A stretch of 64,000 nt of DNA, from the NCBI GenBank assembly GCA_033063855.1, contig CP093831.1, forward strand, positions 13,454,001-13,518,000, in the 5' to 3' direction. This document shows, piece after piece, positions 23,025 through 35,700 of the stretch. Position 1 is the stretch's first letter. Every line of letters starts with the position of its first letter. The notes under the pieces were generated by a model. That model did not search any database. It saw only the letters and a list, made by a program, of their open reading frames with translations, and was not told the origin of the DNA. A program made the position numbers and the translations under genes. This DNA is from Smittia aterrima. Lineage: Eukaryota; Arthropoda; Insecta; Diptera; Chironomidae.

Positions 23025-23504
23025 ATGAACTGTACTACAAATGAAAACATCTCGACTGAAACATTTAATTTCCTAACTTGAAAATAAAACCATAAATTAG
23101 CTTCAAATCCCTGTTACAGCTTCAGTTACACTTTTGGCTGAGCTCCAACGGCGGGAAAATTCTTTTCTTTTACTTATCTTAATCTACAACAAACTAACTT
23201 GCATTGAAGATCAGGGAACAATTAGGTTCTCATGCGGAAAACAAGCCGGTGTCAGAAGGTTTATTTTGAAAGTGGATTTTCTAAGAATAGAAAAGTGAGA
23301 AATTTTTACGCGTGTGGAAATATTAAAAAAAAATCTTCTGTTTTTCTAATTGCCGCAGAAAACTTAATCTTGGTTCATCTCTGCCTCTCAAACTCTACAC
23401 ACGCACAAATTACTTTGAACTTTTCCTCTCACGTAGAAAAAAAGATTTTCTTTTCAGTTCATTTTCAGATTTTCAGCTAAACGCTTCGAGTTCGATCGTC
23501 GATC

Positions 23505-25188
23505 ATGGAGAATTGCGCAAAATGTGGAAAAGCCGCTGAGGCAATGTGTGTCAATTGCAAATCAATTCAATATTGTTCACGCGAATGTCAAAAAGCTGAT
23601 TGGAAAGCTCACAAGCCAAATTGTAAGCCATTTGAGGTGAGAAACTTTATTTGGATTAAAAGAATTTTCACTTCATGTGGAAATTTTCACTCTTCAGATC
23701 AAGAAAGATGAGAATCTTGGAAGATTTTTGAGAGCGAATCGCGATATCTCATCACGCTCAGTCATCATCTCAGAGCTGCCGTGTGTTGTCGGTCAAAAAT
23801 GGAACTCAGAAGAAGAAGATCCTGATACGATCGCATTTTCATGCGTTGGTTGTTTTGAGCCGATAAAACATCTTCGCTTTAAGTGCCCGAATTGTTTTTG
23901 GCCTGCATGTACTCCAGAGTGTGTTGGTTTAAAAACTCCTGAACTTCATGATATCGAATGTGGATTGTTGAGAGGCGGGAAAGGTCCAGCCAACCGAACA
24001 GATGTCCGCGCGATCAAAGAATATTTCAGAACTGATGCAATGCTCGCTTTGAAAATTCTTTTGCTGCAAAGAAAAAGTCCAAAGAAGTTTAAAGCTATTA
24101 TGGAGATGGAGAGTAACGAGAAGAATCGTTTGTTGACTTACAACTATCGAGAAGCTGAAGATCGAATCAATTACCTTGAAGAAAACTTTTTGAATCCATT
24201 GAAGAAAGCGGAAGAGAAGTCAGGCCAAGTGATTCTTCCATTGAAGGATAAAAAGATTTTACATAAAATCTTCGGAATCATCGAGACAAATGCAATGTAC
24301 ATCAGTTTATCGACTGGCAATGAGATCTGCGGTCTCTTCGCGACTGCAAGTCTCCTTCAACATTCATGCGTTGCCAATTGCGGTTACTACTTTGACATGA
24401 AGAATGGTTTTAAAATCGTTGTTGAAGCTGCTCGAGATATCAAAGCGGGAGAACCTCTATCGACGACCTACTCGCATATTCTTTGGAGTACTCAGCTTCG
24501 CATGCAGCATTTGAAAGATTCGAAATACTTTTCTTGCAACTGCGAACGCTGCAAAGATCCAAGTGAGTTGGGAACAAACTTCTCAACTTTGCGTTGCATG
24601 GGAACCGAAGAAGGACCTTGCAATGGATTTCAGTTGCCAACTAATCCGATTTCTGCTGAAAATGAGTGGGCATGTAATAAATGTCCAATTAGAGTCTCAA
24701 ATGAACATATTAGCCTTATCACTGGCCGCATGAATGAAGAGATTGAAGCGATTTTAGCAATGTCACCAAGTCCACAAGTTCTTGAGGACCTGCTCGATAA
24801 ACTCTCGCAATTTCTACATCCAACTCATCATCATATGTTCAGTTTGAAGCACGCATTGCTGCAGCTCTATGGAACCCACAAAGATTCTCCGATGACGAAC
24901 TTGAGCGATGAACTTTTAAACAAGAAACTCGAAATGTGTAACGAGCTGTTGCAAGTCGCGCAAACTCTTGATCCTTACTCAATTAGAATTCCAATTTACA
25001 CAGGAATTTTGTACTTCGAGAAGCATAACGCGATCAAGGAGTTGAAGAAACGAGGCGTTGTTCAAGTGAATGTCGATGAAGCTAAGGAATGTTTGGAAGA
25101 AGCCAAGAAAATTTTGAGAAATGAAATGGACTCGTTGCAAGGCAAACAACTGAATCAGAAAATCGACGATGCCTTGTTCAAATTTTAA
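23505..25188 (+). CDS. MYND/SET domain protein, arthropod SmydA type
   Basis: Putative lysine methyltransferase of the SMYD class. Exons 23505-23636 and 23698-25188 (61 bp intron, phase 0) give 540 residues. The MYND zinc finger occupies residues 4-40 (CAKCGKAAEAMCVNCKSIQYC then CQKADWKAHKPNC). The split SET domain follows, with a cysteine cluster (CVGCFEPIKHLRFKCPNC), the core LLQHSCVANCGYYFD around residue 266, RDIKAGEPLSTTYSH, and the post-SET cysteines FSCNCERCKDPSELGT. A C-terminal helical region has TPR-like character. The usual NHSC of SET domains is QHSC here, so activity is uncertain. The next gene starts only 88 bp after the stop. Confidence 0.92.
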
Positions 25189-25276
25189 AATGTTTTAATT
25201 TTTTTTTCTTTTTTCTGTCTCGGTGAGCAATGAAGTTTTTCTTTCAAAAGTTTTTGCTAATAAAAATAAATTATTG

Positions 25277-27336
25277 ATGGCTCGAATTCGATTGCGTTAC
25301 GTTCCAAGACTTCCGAGCTATGACTACAATAAAATCATCAAGAGTTGCGTGATTGGAGTGTCAGTTTGTCTAATTATTATTGTGGCTCTTGGGATACTCC
25401 TTGGAATACCGAAAGAACCTGATCCGAACGAGAAGTTTCTAAAATTTTACAACGAAAGTGAGTTCCAGGTCGACGAGGCTCGTTGCAAAATTCCCACAAT
25501 AAAGCCGACATCTATCAAAGAACTGAAGATTAAACGAACGAAGCTTCAGCCATGTAAAAATATTCCGATGTTGACAACAGTCGACTCCACGCGACATCCT
25601 AAAGATCCACTTGTCATTACACTTCACGCTGATCTACTCTCTCAATACAATGTTAACTCACAGGAGACTGTGAACTGCAGTTACCGAGCAGTTCGTCGAA
25701 AGCCTTTCAGCGACTCAGAAACTTATTTATCAAATATCCTCGGTTACTTTAATAATGAAATTATAATCGACAATACTCTCGAACATATTTTCGTAAGTTG
25801 TTTATCGGCTGGAAAAGAATTCTACAAAAATGTTCACGCAGTAGTCAAGGAGAAGGAAATATTTAATGAGCGACAGAAAGCGAAGAATGTCAGGAAGAAG
25901 AAGCCTTACAAAGTTCTCATGATTGGCTTCGATAAAATGTCGAGAAACAACTTTGGTCGCGGAATGCCACACACTTACAACTTTTTTAAAGGCGACGAAT
26001 GGTTTGAGTTTTCCGGCTACTCTCGATTATCAAACGAGACGTTTGGGAATGTTTTTCCAATTCTAACTGGACAGTCAGCAAATCAAAGACACAAGAAATG
26101 TAATCCGAAGAGCAACGACTTCCTTGATAACTGTGATTTCATTTGGAAGAAGTTTCGAGAGTCTGGTTACATCACAGCTTTCGCTGAAGATCAAAAGAAT
26201 CAAAGCACTTGGCACGTTCATCACAAAGGATTTCTTCATCAGCCGACAGATTATTACTTCAGACCATTTGTCGTTGAAGCTGAAAAAAATCTTTTCATGC
26301 GCAACAAAGGCGATTTGGGTTTCTGTTTAGGAACTACGCTTTACTTAGACAACATCTTTGTCTACGCGATGAAGGTGATCGATATTCACGTGAACGATCC
26401 TTATTTTGGATTCTTTTACGTCAACTCGATGAGCGACAAGCAACTGTCCACGTCTCCGATTCTCGACGCTAGAATCTCTGATTCGGTTTTCAAATATATT
26501 CAACAACGCTCGGAGTCGGACTTGATCTTGATTTATTTCGGTGACATGGGACTTCGGTTTGAAGAAAGTTCGGTAAGAATTTTAGTTGAAAGTTAAGAAA
26601 ATATTTGAATTTTCTTTTGGTCAAGATGGGATTCTACGAGGAGCGTCTTCCATTTCTCTCGATTCGTCTTCCAATGGAGTTTCAAAAGGATCATCCAGAA
26701 CTTGTTGGTCACCTCCGAGACAACACAAAACGATTGACAACTCCTTTCGATCTGCACATCACTCTTAAGCATATCATCAACCTATCGATTGGCAGGAGGA
26801 AATATCAGAAGGAAGCAGTTGGTTGTGCAGGCTGTAAAAGCTTGTTTGACAAGATTCCGTTAGTTCGGTCATGTCTTGATGCAGAGATTCCTGCTCATTC
26901 ATGTCCTTGCTCGTTAGTTGATGTTCCTCCTTCTAGAATAGTCGCTAGACACGCTGCCGAGTATGCCGTAAAGGTTTTAAATCAAAATCTCAATAAAAAA
27001 TGTTCGAGGCTAAAACTTGTTGAAGTGATAACGTCAAGTTATCAACGTACAGCTCCTTGGAACATGAACTACATCGTTAGCTTCTCCGTTTCCCCATCAA
27101 AAGCGAAATTCGAGGCAGTCCTTTCAAGAAAGTTTTCCTCAGTCTTCTCGCTGACACCAAAATTCGAATTGATTCAAGAAATCGATCACATCAACGCAGA
27201 AAAAGAACCGATCATCTGTGTTACTACATCATCAAAAAGTAACAGCAGAAGAATGGAAGAAGACGACGAGGACGAAGAAGGTGGCGGATATTACGATTTA
27301 CTGTCGGATAATGAAACGTTCTTCGAGTCTGAGTAA
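25277..27336 (+). CDS. DUF229 family, sulfatase/alkaline-phosphatase-like membrane protein
   Basis: Type II membrane protein whose luminal or extracellular domain belongs to the DUF229 branch of the alkaline phosphatase superfamily; substrates are unknown. Exons 25277-26572 and 26626-27336 (53 bp intron, phase 0) give 668 residues. ATG 25277 is the first ATG in frame. A hydrophobic anchor (about 21-43, CVIGVSVCLIIIVALGILLG) precedes the catalytic-like domain: VLMIGFDKMSRNNFGR (metal-ligand Asp about 219), YSRLSNETFGNVFPILTG (nucleophile-position Thr about 255), and YFGDMGLRFEES at about 421-430, where the family normally has DHG. The C-terminus is acidic. The missing His suggests altered or lost catalysis. 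It is convergent with cry2. Confidence 0.88.
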
Positions 27337-27343
27337 TTAAGAG

Positions 27344-27357
27344 AATAAATTTTATTT
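27344..27357. terminator. Overlapping polyadenylation signals of DUF229 gene (+) and cry2 (-)
   Basis: The stretch AATAAATTTTATTT gives AATAAA on the plus strand (27344-27349), 8 bp after the DUF229 stop, and AATAAA on the minus strand about 75 bp after the cry2 stop. The two 3' UTRs therefore abut or overlap. Confidence 0.65.
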
Positions 27358-27426
27358 TTGTTGTAACTAAACTCTATGACTCATTAGTTGTTTCAGAAAA
27401 GAATAATTTAATTTATGATTTTCCTC

Positions 27427-30400
27427 TCAACCTGTGTTTTCATTTCCAAGATTGTTCATCCTGAGCTCGATTGTGTGCTGATCTGCTTCTTGTTGCGTTC
27501 CATTTATCGAGTAGTTGTAGTTGTTAATGTATTGTGGAAATTGTTGCTGCTGCGAGTGGTGTTGACTTGAGTTCTCGTCACTTTCGTCGTATTCAAATTG
27601 ATTAGTGTCTTGCTGAATCAATTGGCTTGAATTGTTTCTGTGTTGCATCATGTTTTGATGTCGACTGCTGTTCGATGTTTCATGATAAATAACTTTTGGC
27701 GATGGCATCTCCGAATTTGTTTTGTGCTGAGAGCACAAGTAATTGCCAGAACTGTTAACAGTCTTCAGAATGGTTGTTGGTGATGGGCTGCTGTTTTGAT
27801 GCTCAGTAATCGCCTTTGATGACGCTTGAGCTTTAGCGAACATGCTTGAAATCACTGAACCACCAGAATCTTGATTTGTCGCTGTTTTAAAAGAACAATA
27901 ATTTTTTTGATTTAACATTTTGATTTAACATCAAAACTACATGAGACGAAAGTCGATATTTACCTGGTCGATATTTTGCCAACTGTTGATAGACTTGTTT
28001 CATTCTTTCCATGTTGTTTCGACTCGCTACGACATGATTGATCATCGCTCGTGGATAATCCTTACCGATAATGCACTTTGCTGTCTTCTGAACTGCTTCA
28101 GATGCTACCCAAGGCTAAAAAGAAATTCGTTGTAACAATTTTAAGTCTTAAACAAATTTTTATTTAATTACCTCGTGAATAAATTTTGTAGGAAAGTTTT
28201 TCAAAACAGGAATATATTTGCGAATGTAATCGCCATTTGGATCAGCTTTACGTCCAAACTTCACCGGACAATAGCAATGGAAAAACTGTTGAAAGAACGA
28301 GGAGCAGCTTAGCCAGAGCCACATCCCAGCATTCACTGACCAGTCAGCGTCAAGCAAAAGTTCTTCAAAGACTTTCATTCCTTCTTCCCAGCTGATCCAT
28401 AAATTTCCTCGAGTCAGAAAGCACGCAACAGCATGACGTGCTAAGTGATGTATCCATCCTTCTTCTCTCAGCTGCGACATTATAGCATCAATCCACGGAT
28501 AGCCAGTTTGTCCATTAGCCCATTTTGCGAGAGCTTCAGGATTTTTGTCCCAAGGGATTTGAACGCAAATCGGATTACCCGTCATTTTGTCAAAGTTTGG
28601 GTTTTTCGTCGCACAACAATAGAAAAATTCGCGCCACAGTAACTGGCCGTGGAGACTCAAAGGTGGACAAGTCTGCTTAATCTTCTTGTAGAGATCCGTC
28701 AGTTGATAGTAGAAGAAACGTGTCGACAAACAACCGAAACGTAGATAAGGTGATAAACCAGTTTGACTTGCAAGAAGTGACTGAGGGGACATTTTTGGAC
28801 GACCGAAACTTGCCACCCACGCTTTGCGTTCTAGATGACGCTCCAAACGAGCTAATTTTAAAAAAGTAAGTTGAAGCAATTAAAAGTTTTAAATAATTTT
28901 TCGATTACCTAATGCTTCTGTTTCACCTCCGATCCAAACTGGAGGCTTCAACTGGTCGGTGTCAAATCCTAATTCTTCCAAAGTCGGCACACCATACTTT
29001 TCATCATGATCATCTATAAGAGGTGTCTTAGCGTTTCCAATGTATTCTTTTGAAATCCTTGGCTCAGCTGGCGGCGGAGGTTCCATCGAAGCAATAATCG
29101 CCTGAAACTGATGATAAGTCAGAGGCGCTTTTCCGTTGTTCTTCTCGATAATGCTGAAATGAATTCTTTTGAGTATAGAGACTTGCATTGAAAGGAACTA
29201 GTTTAAAATACTTTTCAAGCTTGTAGAGTGTGTGGGAAACTGAAGAGATAACCTCGATGTTGAGCTCATAGCAAATTTGAGTGATGTTGTTATCACGAAC
29301 ACGTGAGAACGGCTCTGGGTCTTCTTCGAATGTTAAGCACGTTGTATTCCACTTTTTAAAGAGAAGCGGAAGTTTTTCTGCTGGTTGACCGCGAATAACA
29401 AACAAACGAGAGTTCAAATGTCGTAAGCTCTGGTCGAGATCCTCAAGACATTGAAGTAGAAACCTAAAAAAAGTAGGAAAGTCAAAATTATCACAAAGGC
29501 TTTAAGATTTCCTATGAATTGACATTTCTAGAATCTTTTATAAATTTTCATCAAGTAATCATTACGTTGACTTCTATTCAAGCGCGATTTTACTGGAATC
29601 AATTTGCGTCAAAAACCTTTTTTTCTGGAGGAAGAATTTTTCATTCAAATATTTCACGTTTATTGATGTAGACTCAGGAGAGCCCACGTTTAGATGACGT
29701 TGAGAATCTCAACTTGAGATATTATTCGGCATTGAGTAGCTTGAAAATGCTCATTTATCGATTGCGTAATTTGTCAGCATGCTGTCCTATTAGAAAGTTG
29801 CAAATTTTCGTTAGTAAACAACTTCGACTGCTGTTCACATTGCGAGAAACGTGACTTTAATAATTTCCTATACAAGCATAAGGTCCGCTGTAAAAATCAA
29901 ACTCCACGCGTGCAATTGAAAATGCTGATAAAAATATTTTAAAATTAATTTCAAAGCAAAGGTATTTTGAAAATTTCAACTTAATAACTCAGGTTGAATT
30001 CTAAAGCAAAATTTTAAACTTTAGATTTTTTTTATCGCTTTTTTCCTCCTTTAACTTGTCTTAGGGTTTGAGAAAAGGTCAAGGTATTGTAGCATTCATC
30101 ATAATCAAACCTCTGCTTAATAATCAAAGCTGACAACTTTTGTAAGGCTTTACCTCCATTTATTTATTCCCACGTTTGAGCTGCCGGCGAACCAAGGGTC
30201 TACTAGGAAAATGCAGCGAAATGTTGTCGCGTTTTTCAAACCTAGGAAAAGTTTTGAGAAATGAGTTAATTTGAAAAGAAGAATCTTTATTAATGTAGCG
30301 TTACCTTCCCTTAACGCGGGATTGTCGTGAAGCCTTAAACCTAAAGAAAAGAAAGTTTTAAAAAGTTACGAAAAGATGAAACGTGAACTCGGAACGGTCT

Positions 30401-30454
30401 CATGAACAAAATTTGACCTTTTCGAAACCAGTGCACGACGTGTTTCCCTTTCAT
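27427..30454 (-). CDS. cry2: Cryptochrome 2 (vertebrate-type, transcriptional repressor of the circadian clock)
   Basis: CRY2 represses CLOCK-CYCLE/BMAL1 in insects that keep the ancestral clock. Eight exons, all phase-consistent: 30454-30418, 30340-30305, 30241-30154, 29463-29212, 29153-28909, 28851-28172, 28114-27964 and 27881-27427; total 1944 nt, 647 residues. The photolyase-like N-domain begins MKGKHVVHWFRKGLRLHDNP, with VDPWFAGSSNVGINKWRFLL. The FAD-binding domain has FGRPKMSPQSLLASQTGLSP, LLWREFFYC, WDKNPEALAKWANGQTGYPW, GWIHHLARHAVACFLTRG and DADWSVNAGMWLWLSCSSFF. The conserved helix MERMKQVYQQLAKYR precedes a variable Ser/Gln/His/Asn-rich tail of about 150 residues. The first donor (gtcaaa) is weaker than the others. 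A (6-4) photolyase is less likely because of the long tail and CRY2-like coiled-coil segment. Confidence 0.93.
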
Positions 30455-31284
30455 TACAGGCTGTTCAACTGATGTCGAAGGCTGGCCCTTTATCATGGTC
30501 ATTTCTCCGTAATTTGATTCAATGGATTCTTGGCATTTAATTAGTCCTGAGATGAGAAGAAAGTCCTCTTATCCTTGCATCACACAATTGATTGCAAAAC
30601 TTTCCTATATCACTTGCAAATTTGTTTGATCACTTTAGATATTGTAATTTTTTATTTAAGTCACAATATTCACTCGAATTCAACTTTTCACGCCTTATTT
30701 GAACTCAATATCCATGAGAAGGTAGACAATACAATGTTGATGGATTTGCAAATCAAATCAACGGAATAGTTTTCAGAACAATTCTTTATCCGTTCAAACA
30801 CTTTCACTTAAAGTTTTTTTTAAATAAACTGAAAGAAATTACTTTATCCACAATTCGAGTCTGAGTCGACTAAACACGTCTTGATTGAACAAAGTTCAGT
30901 CTTCCAGTGAATTAAACGAACTTAACGTCGCTCTCTTCTCCCTTCTCGATGTGAAACGAAGCAAAAAAAAAACTCTAGCGCACATCGCAGAAAACGTGAC
31001 TCTAGGTGTTATATCACGAGTTCGTTATAGGGTTAATCTTTTGAATTTGAAACCATATTTTCTTTAATCCTAAGCTGCAATCGAAATTGACGAACTGTGC
31101 CTACTTTCATCGTAATCACGTTGAAAGTGTCGTGTTCAGTATTGTACAAGGATTTGACGAAAATATTGCGTAAAGTGAATGTTGTTCGTTAATCCTGATT
31201 TATTGGAACTCTGAGAATCCTCAACTTCGTACGAACATTTTATTCATATTTTAAAATCAAAAACTAAGGAAGAGCTAACAAATA
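30455..31284. other. Intergenic, cry2 upstream / BCS1 downstream
   Basis: The 830 bp between two minus-strand genes hold the BCS1 3' end (AATAAA on the minus strand at 31244-31239) and the cry2 promoter. No CACGTG E-box was seen in the 150 bp upstream of the cry2 ATG. Short open frames here have no support. Confidence 0.6.
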
Positions 31285-32713
31285 TTAGTTCCAAACATCT
31301 TCAACACTTTCGATGACAGTTTTTTGATCCGATAATTTATGGATCATGAAATATCCTTGAACCTGAGCTGGACTGACTGGCTTATTTGTTTTCAGTACAT
31401 TGTCAGCGAATTGCGTCGCAAATGAATCTACTTCAGGTCCATTGTAGAATCGTCTGTACATTTGTTCTAGTTGGTGACGAGTGCAATGTCCCACAAACTC
31501 TTTCATATCAACACGACCTGGTCTAATCAATGCTGGGTCGAGCCTACTTAAGTAATTTGTAGTCATAAAAACAATTCGCGCTTCTGTTGACGCAACACCA
31601 TCTAATGCATTCAAAAGTCCACTGAATGTGACACGATTCAAGCCTTCGTATGCAGATTTCTGCTGTGAACTCTCTTCCCGACTAACAAAAGCTGCATCAA
31701 TGTCTTCAAGTAGAATAATTGATTGTTGTGGTGCAACACTGTAAAGCGGGAAAGTATTTAATGAATAAATATTTAAATTCAAAATGCAAAACTCACTTCA
31801 GCAAATGATTTAATCGATCGTCGGTCAATCCCCTATCCGAAAGGTTAAGTAGGCATATGCCGAATTCAATCTCTCCAGCAAGGGCAGTGATGAATGAAGA
31901 TTTTCCACAACCAGGTGGACCGTGTAGTAAATATCCGCGGCGATAAGGAATTCCTCGATCTGAGTACCACTGAGAGCTATTGGTGAACTCTTTGACGTCT
32001 CTTACGATCTTCTCAGCAACGCCCGCATCGAGAACAACGCTGCTAATAGGACGTCGTTTTCTTGGGTGACCAAACTCACGCCACTCCGCGCCCATCGCTG
32101 TATACATGATAGTTTTACCTTCAGTGTATTGGAGAGCGAGTTGACGTGCCTAAAGATTCATTAATTAAAATGAGTTCAACTGAAATTACATGAACTTACT
32201 TCTTCCAACATCTTAAAATAAACATTCTTGTCTCGACCAAAAGCTGTCAATGTGACTGTTTCCCATGGAACGCCCTGATGAAGATCCAGAGTATGCGATT
32301 CTCTTACTCTTTCTACTTTGATCCACGTTCCTCCATAATACATGATGTGCGTTCCGATGCTTGGGATGAAGTCATATTTGGTCTTGACGTGTCCAGTGTT
32401 ACTTTGTGTAAATGATGTTTCAACACTCAAATGCTGAGTCTTACGTGCACCTTTCTGTGTAATCCACTGGAGGAGCCATTGATAAGATTTGTCGCGACAA
32501 GGAACTTCAAGAGTTATCATGAAGTGGCGGCGGAAGAGAATTAAACCAGCTTGTGCGCTTCTCCTAAGGGCAGCAGCTCCAAGACCTAAAACATATTTTA
32601 TCTCATTAAGTTGCAAATTTTTTTATGAAAAAGTTACCTAACGTGAAAATTCCTGCACCGGCTCCGAAGTAAGGATTGTCACCAAGTGACTGCACGTAAT
32701 CTACAATCGTCAT
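31285..32713 (-). CDS. Bcs1: Mitochondrial chaperone BCS1 (AAA ATPase, complex III assembly)
   Basis: BCS1 is an inner-membrane AAA ATPase that moves the folded Rieske iron-sulfur protein into complex III. Exons 32713-32638, 32585-32200, 32149-31797 and 31738-31285 sum to 1269 nt, 422 residues, the usual family length (about 420). The N-terminus (MTIVDYVQSLGDNPYFGAGA) carries the membrane segment and internal import signal. The BCS1-specific domain follows, then Walker A GPPGCGKSSF and Walker B SIILLEDIDAAF. After these come SGLLNALDGVASTEARIVFM, the sensor-1 motif TTNYLSRLDPALIRPGRVD, and a helical C-terminus. No frame breaks. The start is fixed by the first ATG and by family alignment. Confidence 0.96.
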
Positions 32714-35700
32714 AACTTGCTAAACTAATTCCCTGGCATGGAAGCTTCGATTCTATTTAATTTCTCGATGAAAATCGAGATCACACCAAAAATGTGAAAA
32801 ATTTCGCCACTTTGTTTTGTAAACAAACCTCGTAGATTACGCTGATGCCTTTCGGACTTCGACCAGTTGGTTAATTAAAGTTTTACAACTTTTCTTTGAA
32901 ATTTCAGAAAAGATTTGAATGAGGAATTTAAAGTTTACTTAAAATATTTATTCATTTTGCACAATTTATGAAAAAGTTTAATTAAAGGAGTAATTCCAGT
33001 TTCTTGAAATTTCGGGCTTGGGCCGAAGTGAAACTCACCAAACGCAATCTGGCAATACAATTTTCACGAACAATCAGAAATTTTCGAAAGGATTTGCCTT
33101 TTAATTTCCCGAATAATTTACTCCGCGAAGAAAATCATTGTTTGTCCGAATCGTGAGAATATTGTGTGTTCAATTAGTTATTCGAGTTTTGCAATTATAA
33201 ATTATCGCGAAGTGTATTCGGAAAATCTTGGAAAATAAATTAAAAAGATTTCGCAGGATTATCGTGACAATGACTGCGAACGTTGTTTTCTAGCATTCTT
33301 CAGCGAGCGATAAACAAAAGTAATCAACGTCTTTCTCAAGCAGATCGGTGAGTTTTATTCATTTATTTCTGTGATCTTAGATTGGTTTTTCTTTTTTATC
33401 GATTTTTCGTCGGTTTTGTCACGAGATGCCAGTTAGCTCGCGGCCTTGAAATCAGATGATTCGATAGTTTGGCCCAGTTCTTAATATTCTCCTTAGTATG
33501 TGAAACTCATGCTGACAGAGATTTTCCTCAGACTCACATTTTTTTATCTGCAGCATAACTTTTCTATTTTCGATAAACCTCTCGTTGTTGCAATTATTGT
33601 TCATGGCTCGTTTCCATGTAAAGCATAAGAGAAACTAACAACAAGCTTCTTGAAAATTCAAGTTTTGGAAAGAAAAGTTCGACTTGTGCAACATTAGTGA
33701 TCTTGTAGAAGTTCGTCACTTAGCTTTTGAAAGTTTAGAGTTTGCTGTGCAATTGAGCTTTATGGTAGCAATTATTTTGCAATTAAAAAGCTTCTAGTGA
33801 GCATAAACTTCTCATGCAACATACTCGCCAATTACGAGGACAATTAGAGGTTCTTTGCAGCTCTAAGTCAACCAGTTCCCCGAAGTTCTCCTAAGTGACA
33901 CTTGCAACGCAATTTGCTAAGTTATGATTTGTAAATATTTGATTATTTAACCTTGATAGTCGCACCGCGTTCTATCTACACGAGTCTTCTTTAGATAGAA
34001 ATAAATTTCTCTTGACGCAATAACATAGAAATCCTGGAACACTTCCAAAAAATCAGCGAACAGAAAAGAAAGAGAATGAAAACATGCCGACCGTTGAAAA
34101 TATTTTGTAATCCAATTTGGGCTTATCAGCTGAGCAATTTCTTCCCCGAATTCCAATCATTGTATTGAAGTCTTCAATTTGAAGATGACGAAAATGAAAA
34201 ACCAATGTCAATCTAAGCAATTAATTAGGCATCTGCGAACGACTAATGCGTATTGATCTGACCTTCGCTATCTCAAAAGTTCCGTGAATATTCCCAACCC
34301 AATCAATTTCCAAAGGACAACGCAACGCACAATGAAAGACAATAAGTCCAGTTGAAGGACGCTCTCGACTCGTTGGCTTCTGGTGTAATAAACATAATAT
34401 CGTTGGAAATTCTTCTTCATTTGAGTTCCGACTTTATCGATCCTTTCGTTGCCAAAACTGATTCTCTCGACAGACGAAAATAGGCAGAAAACTAAAAAGG
34501 AAAGAAAAAGCAAGTGGAAAATTTTCGTTTTGTGAGAAGACGAAAAATATTTGAGACAGTTCACATCGAACAAGAAGAGAAGAAACGATTATTGTCTGAT
34601 GAAGAGAGCTCGTTAGCTAATAAGCACTTGCTATCGATGGATATTTCGATACCGCTCATGGCATATTCTCTCATCATGTTAACACGAGCATTACAGTCGC
34701 CGCACAAGCTGCAGAACATGATTTTTTCCGTTGCATTCAGAGAACACTCTTCAACACCGGAATTATTCTTTTCACTTAATCCAAGTCATTACAAAGCAAC
34801 TCAACTACTGAAATGTTATATTTCTCGCATCACTTTTCGTTCTCATTTCTCACGCTCTCGGAGTTGTTTTCTTTTCTGTTCGTACGATGTTCATTCCGCA
34901 TTCAGTTTGTTGAGTTTGTTTGATCGAGAAGGTCGCTACAGAAGTCGTTTAACGTCAGTGGTTGTTGAGCTCGCGAGCTGCAGACATCGTTCTGCTATTT
35001 AAAACTGTGTACAAAAACTTTTGATCAACAAACGAGAAAACAATGACAAACGCGAAGAAAAGTGAAAACGGAATAGTTTGAAACAAAGTCATTGTCAAGA
35101 CCGCGCAACAAAAAGTAATTAACTTGCTCGCGGCTTACTTCAAGTGAAATAAAAATAAAACACGAGTAGCAACTAATACATATTGTGCAGCTCGGAGAAC
35201 AGAGTTCTTTTGTTTGTTGTGAAAAAAAAGGCCGACGATAGTCTGAATTAATTCTAAAGGCTTCCGAACGTGAATCATTAGCTTTCATTTCGTTGTTCGC
35301 GAATTGTGCCGTCACGACATCAGAGCTTGAAATGCGAATCGTCAAATGGATAATTACATGTAATGTTTAATCAATTTAATTCGCTGTTCTAGGAATGACT
35401 CAAGTGTCTTCGTGTTCTAATCACATGTTCGAATGAATAGAGAAAGACTTTCAGTTAAAAACTAATTGTTGGTGACAGATAAGCGTCGTGAAAAGATAAT
35501 GCTTTGAGTGGAATAGTAGAGTCGCTTCAGTTATCAACGCTTAAAGCAAATAATCAATTACTAAACTTCTCGCTTGTTAATTTTGCCTTCGAGATAAGAC
35601 TGCGATAAGGATTCTAAAGTCTAGAGCGATTTCTTCAAGGGTCGAATTCAATTTTACGAGCACGTTGTTTTTGGTTTTAACTCCAATAGTCTCTCAGTGT

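Noticed and set aside
34514..35002. 162-codon plus-strand frame upstream of the transporter
   Set aside because: It begins without an ATG, has no recognisable domain and no flanking exon. It more likely lies in the first intron or promoter area of the transporter.
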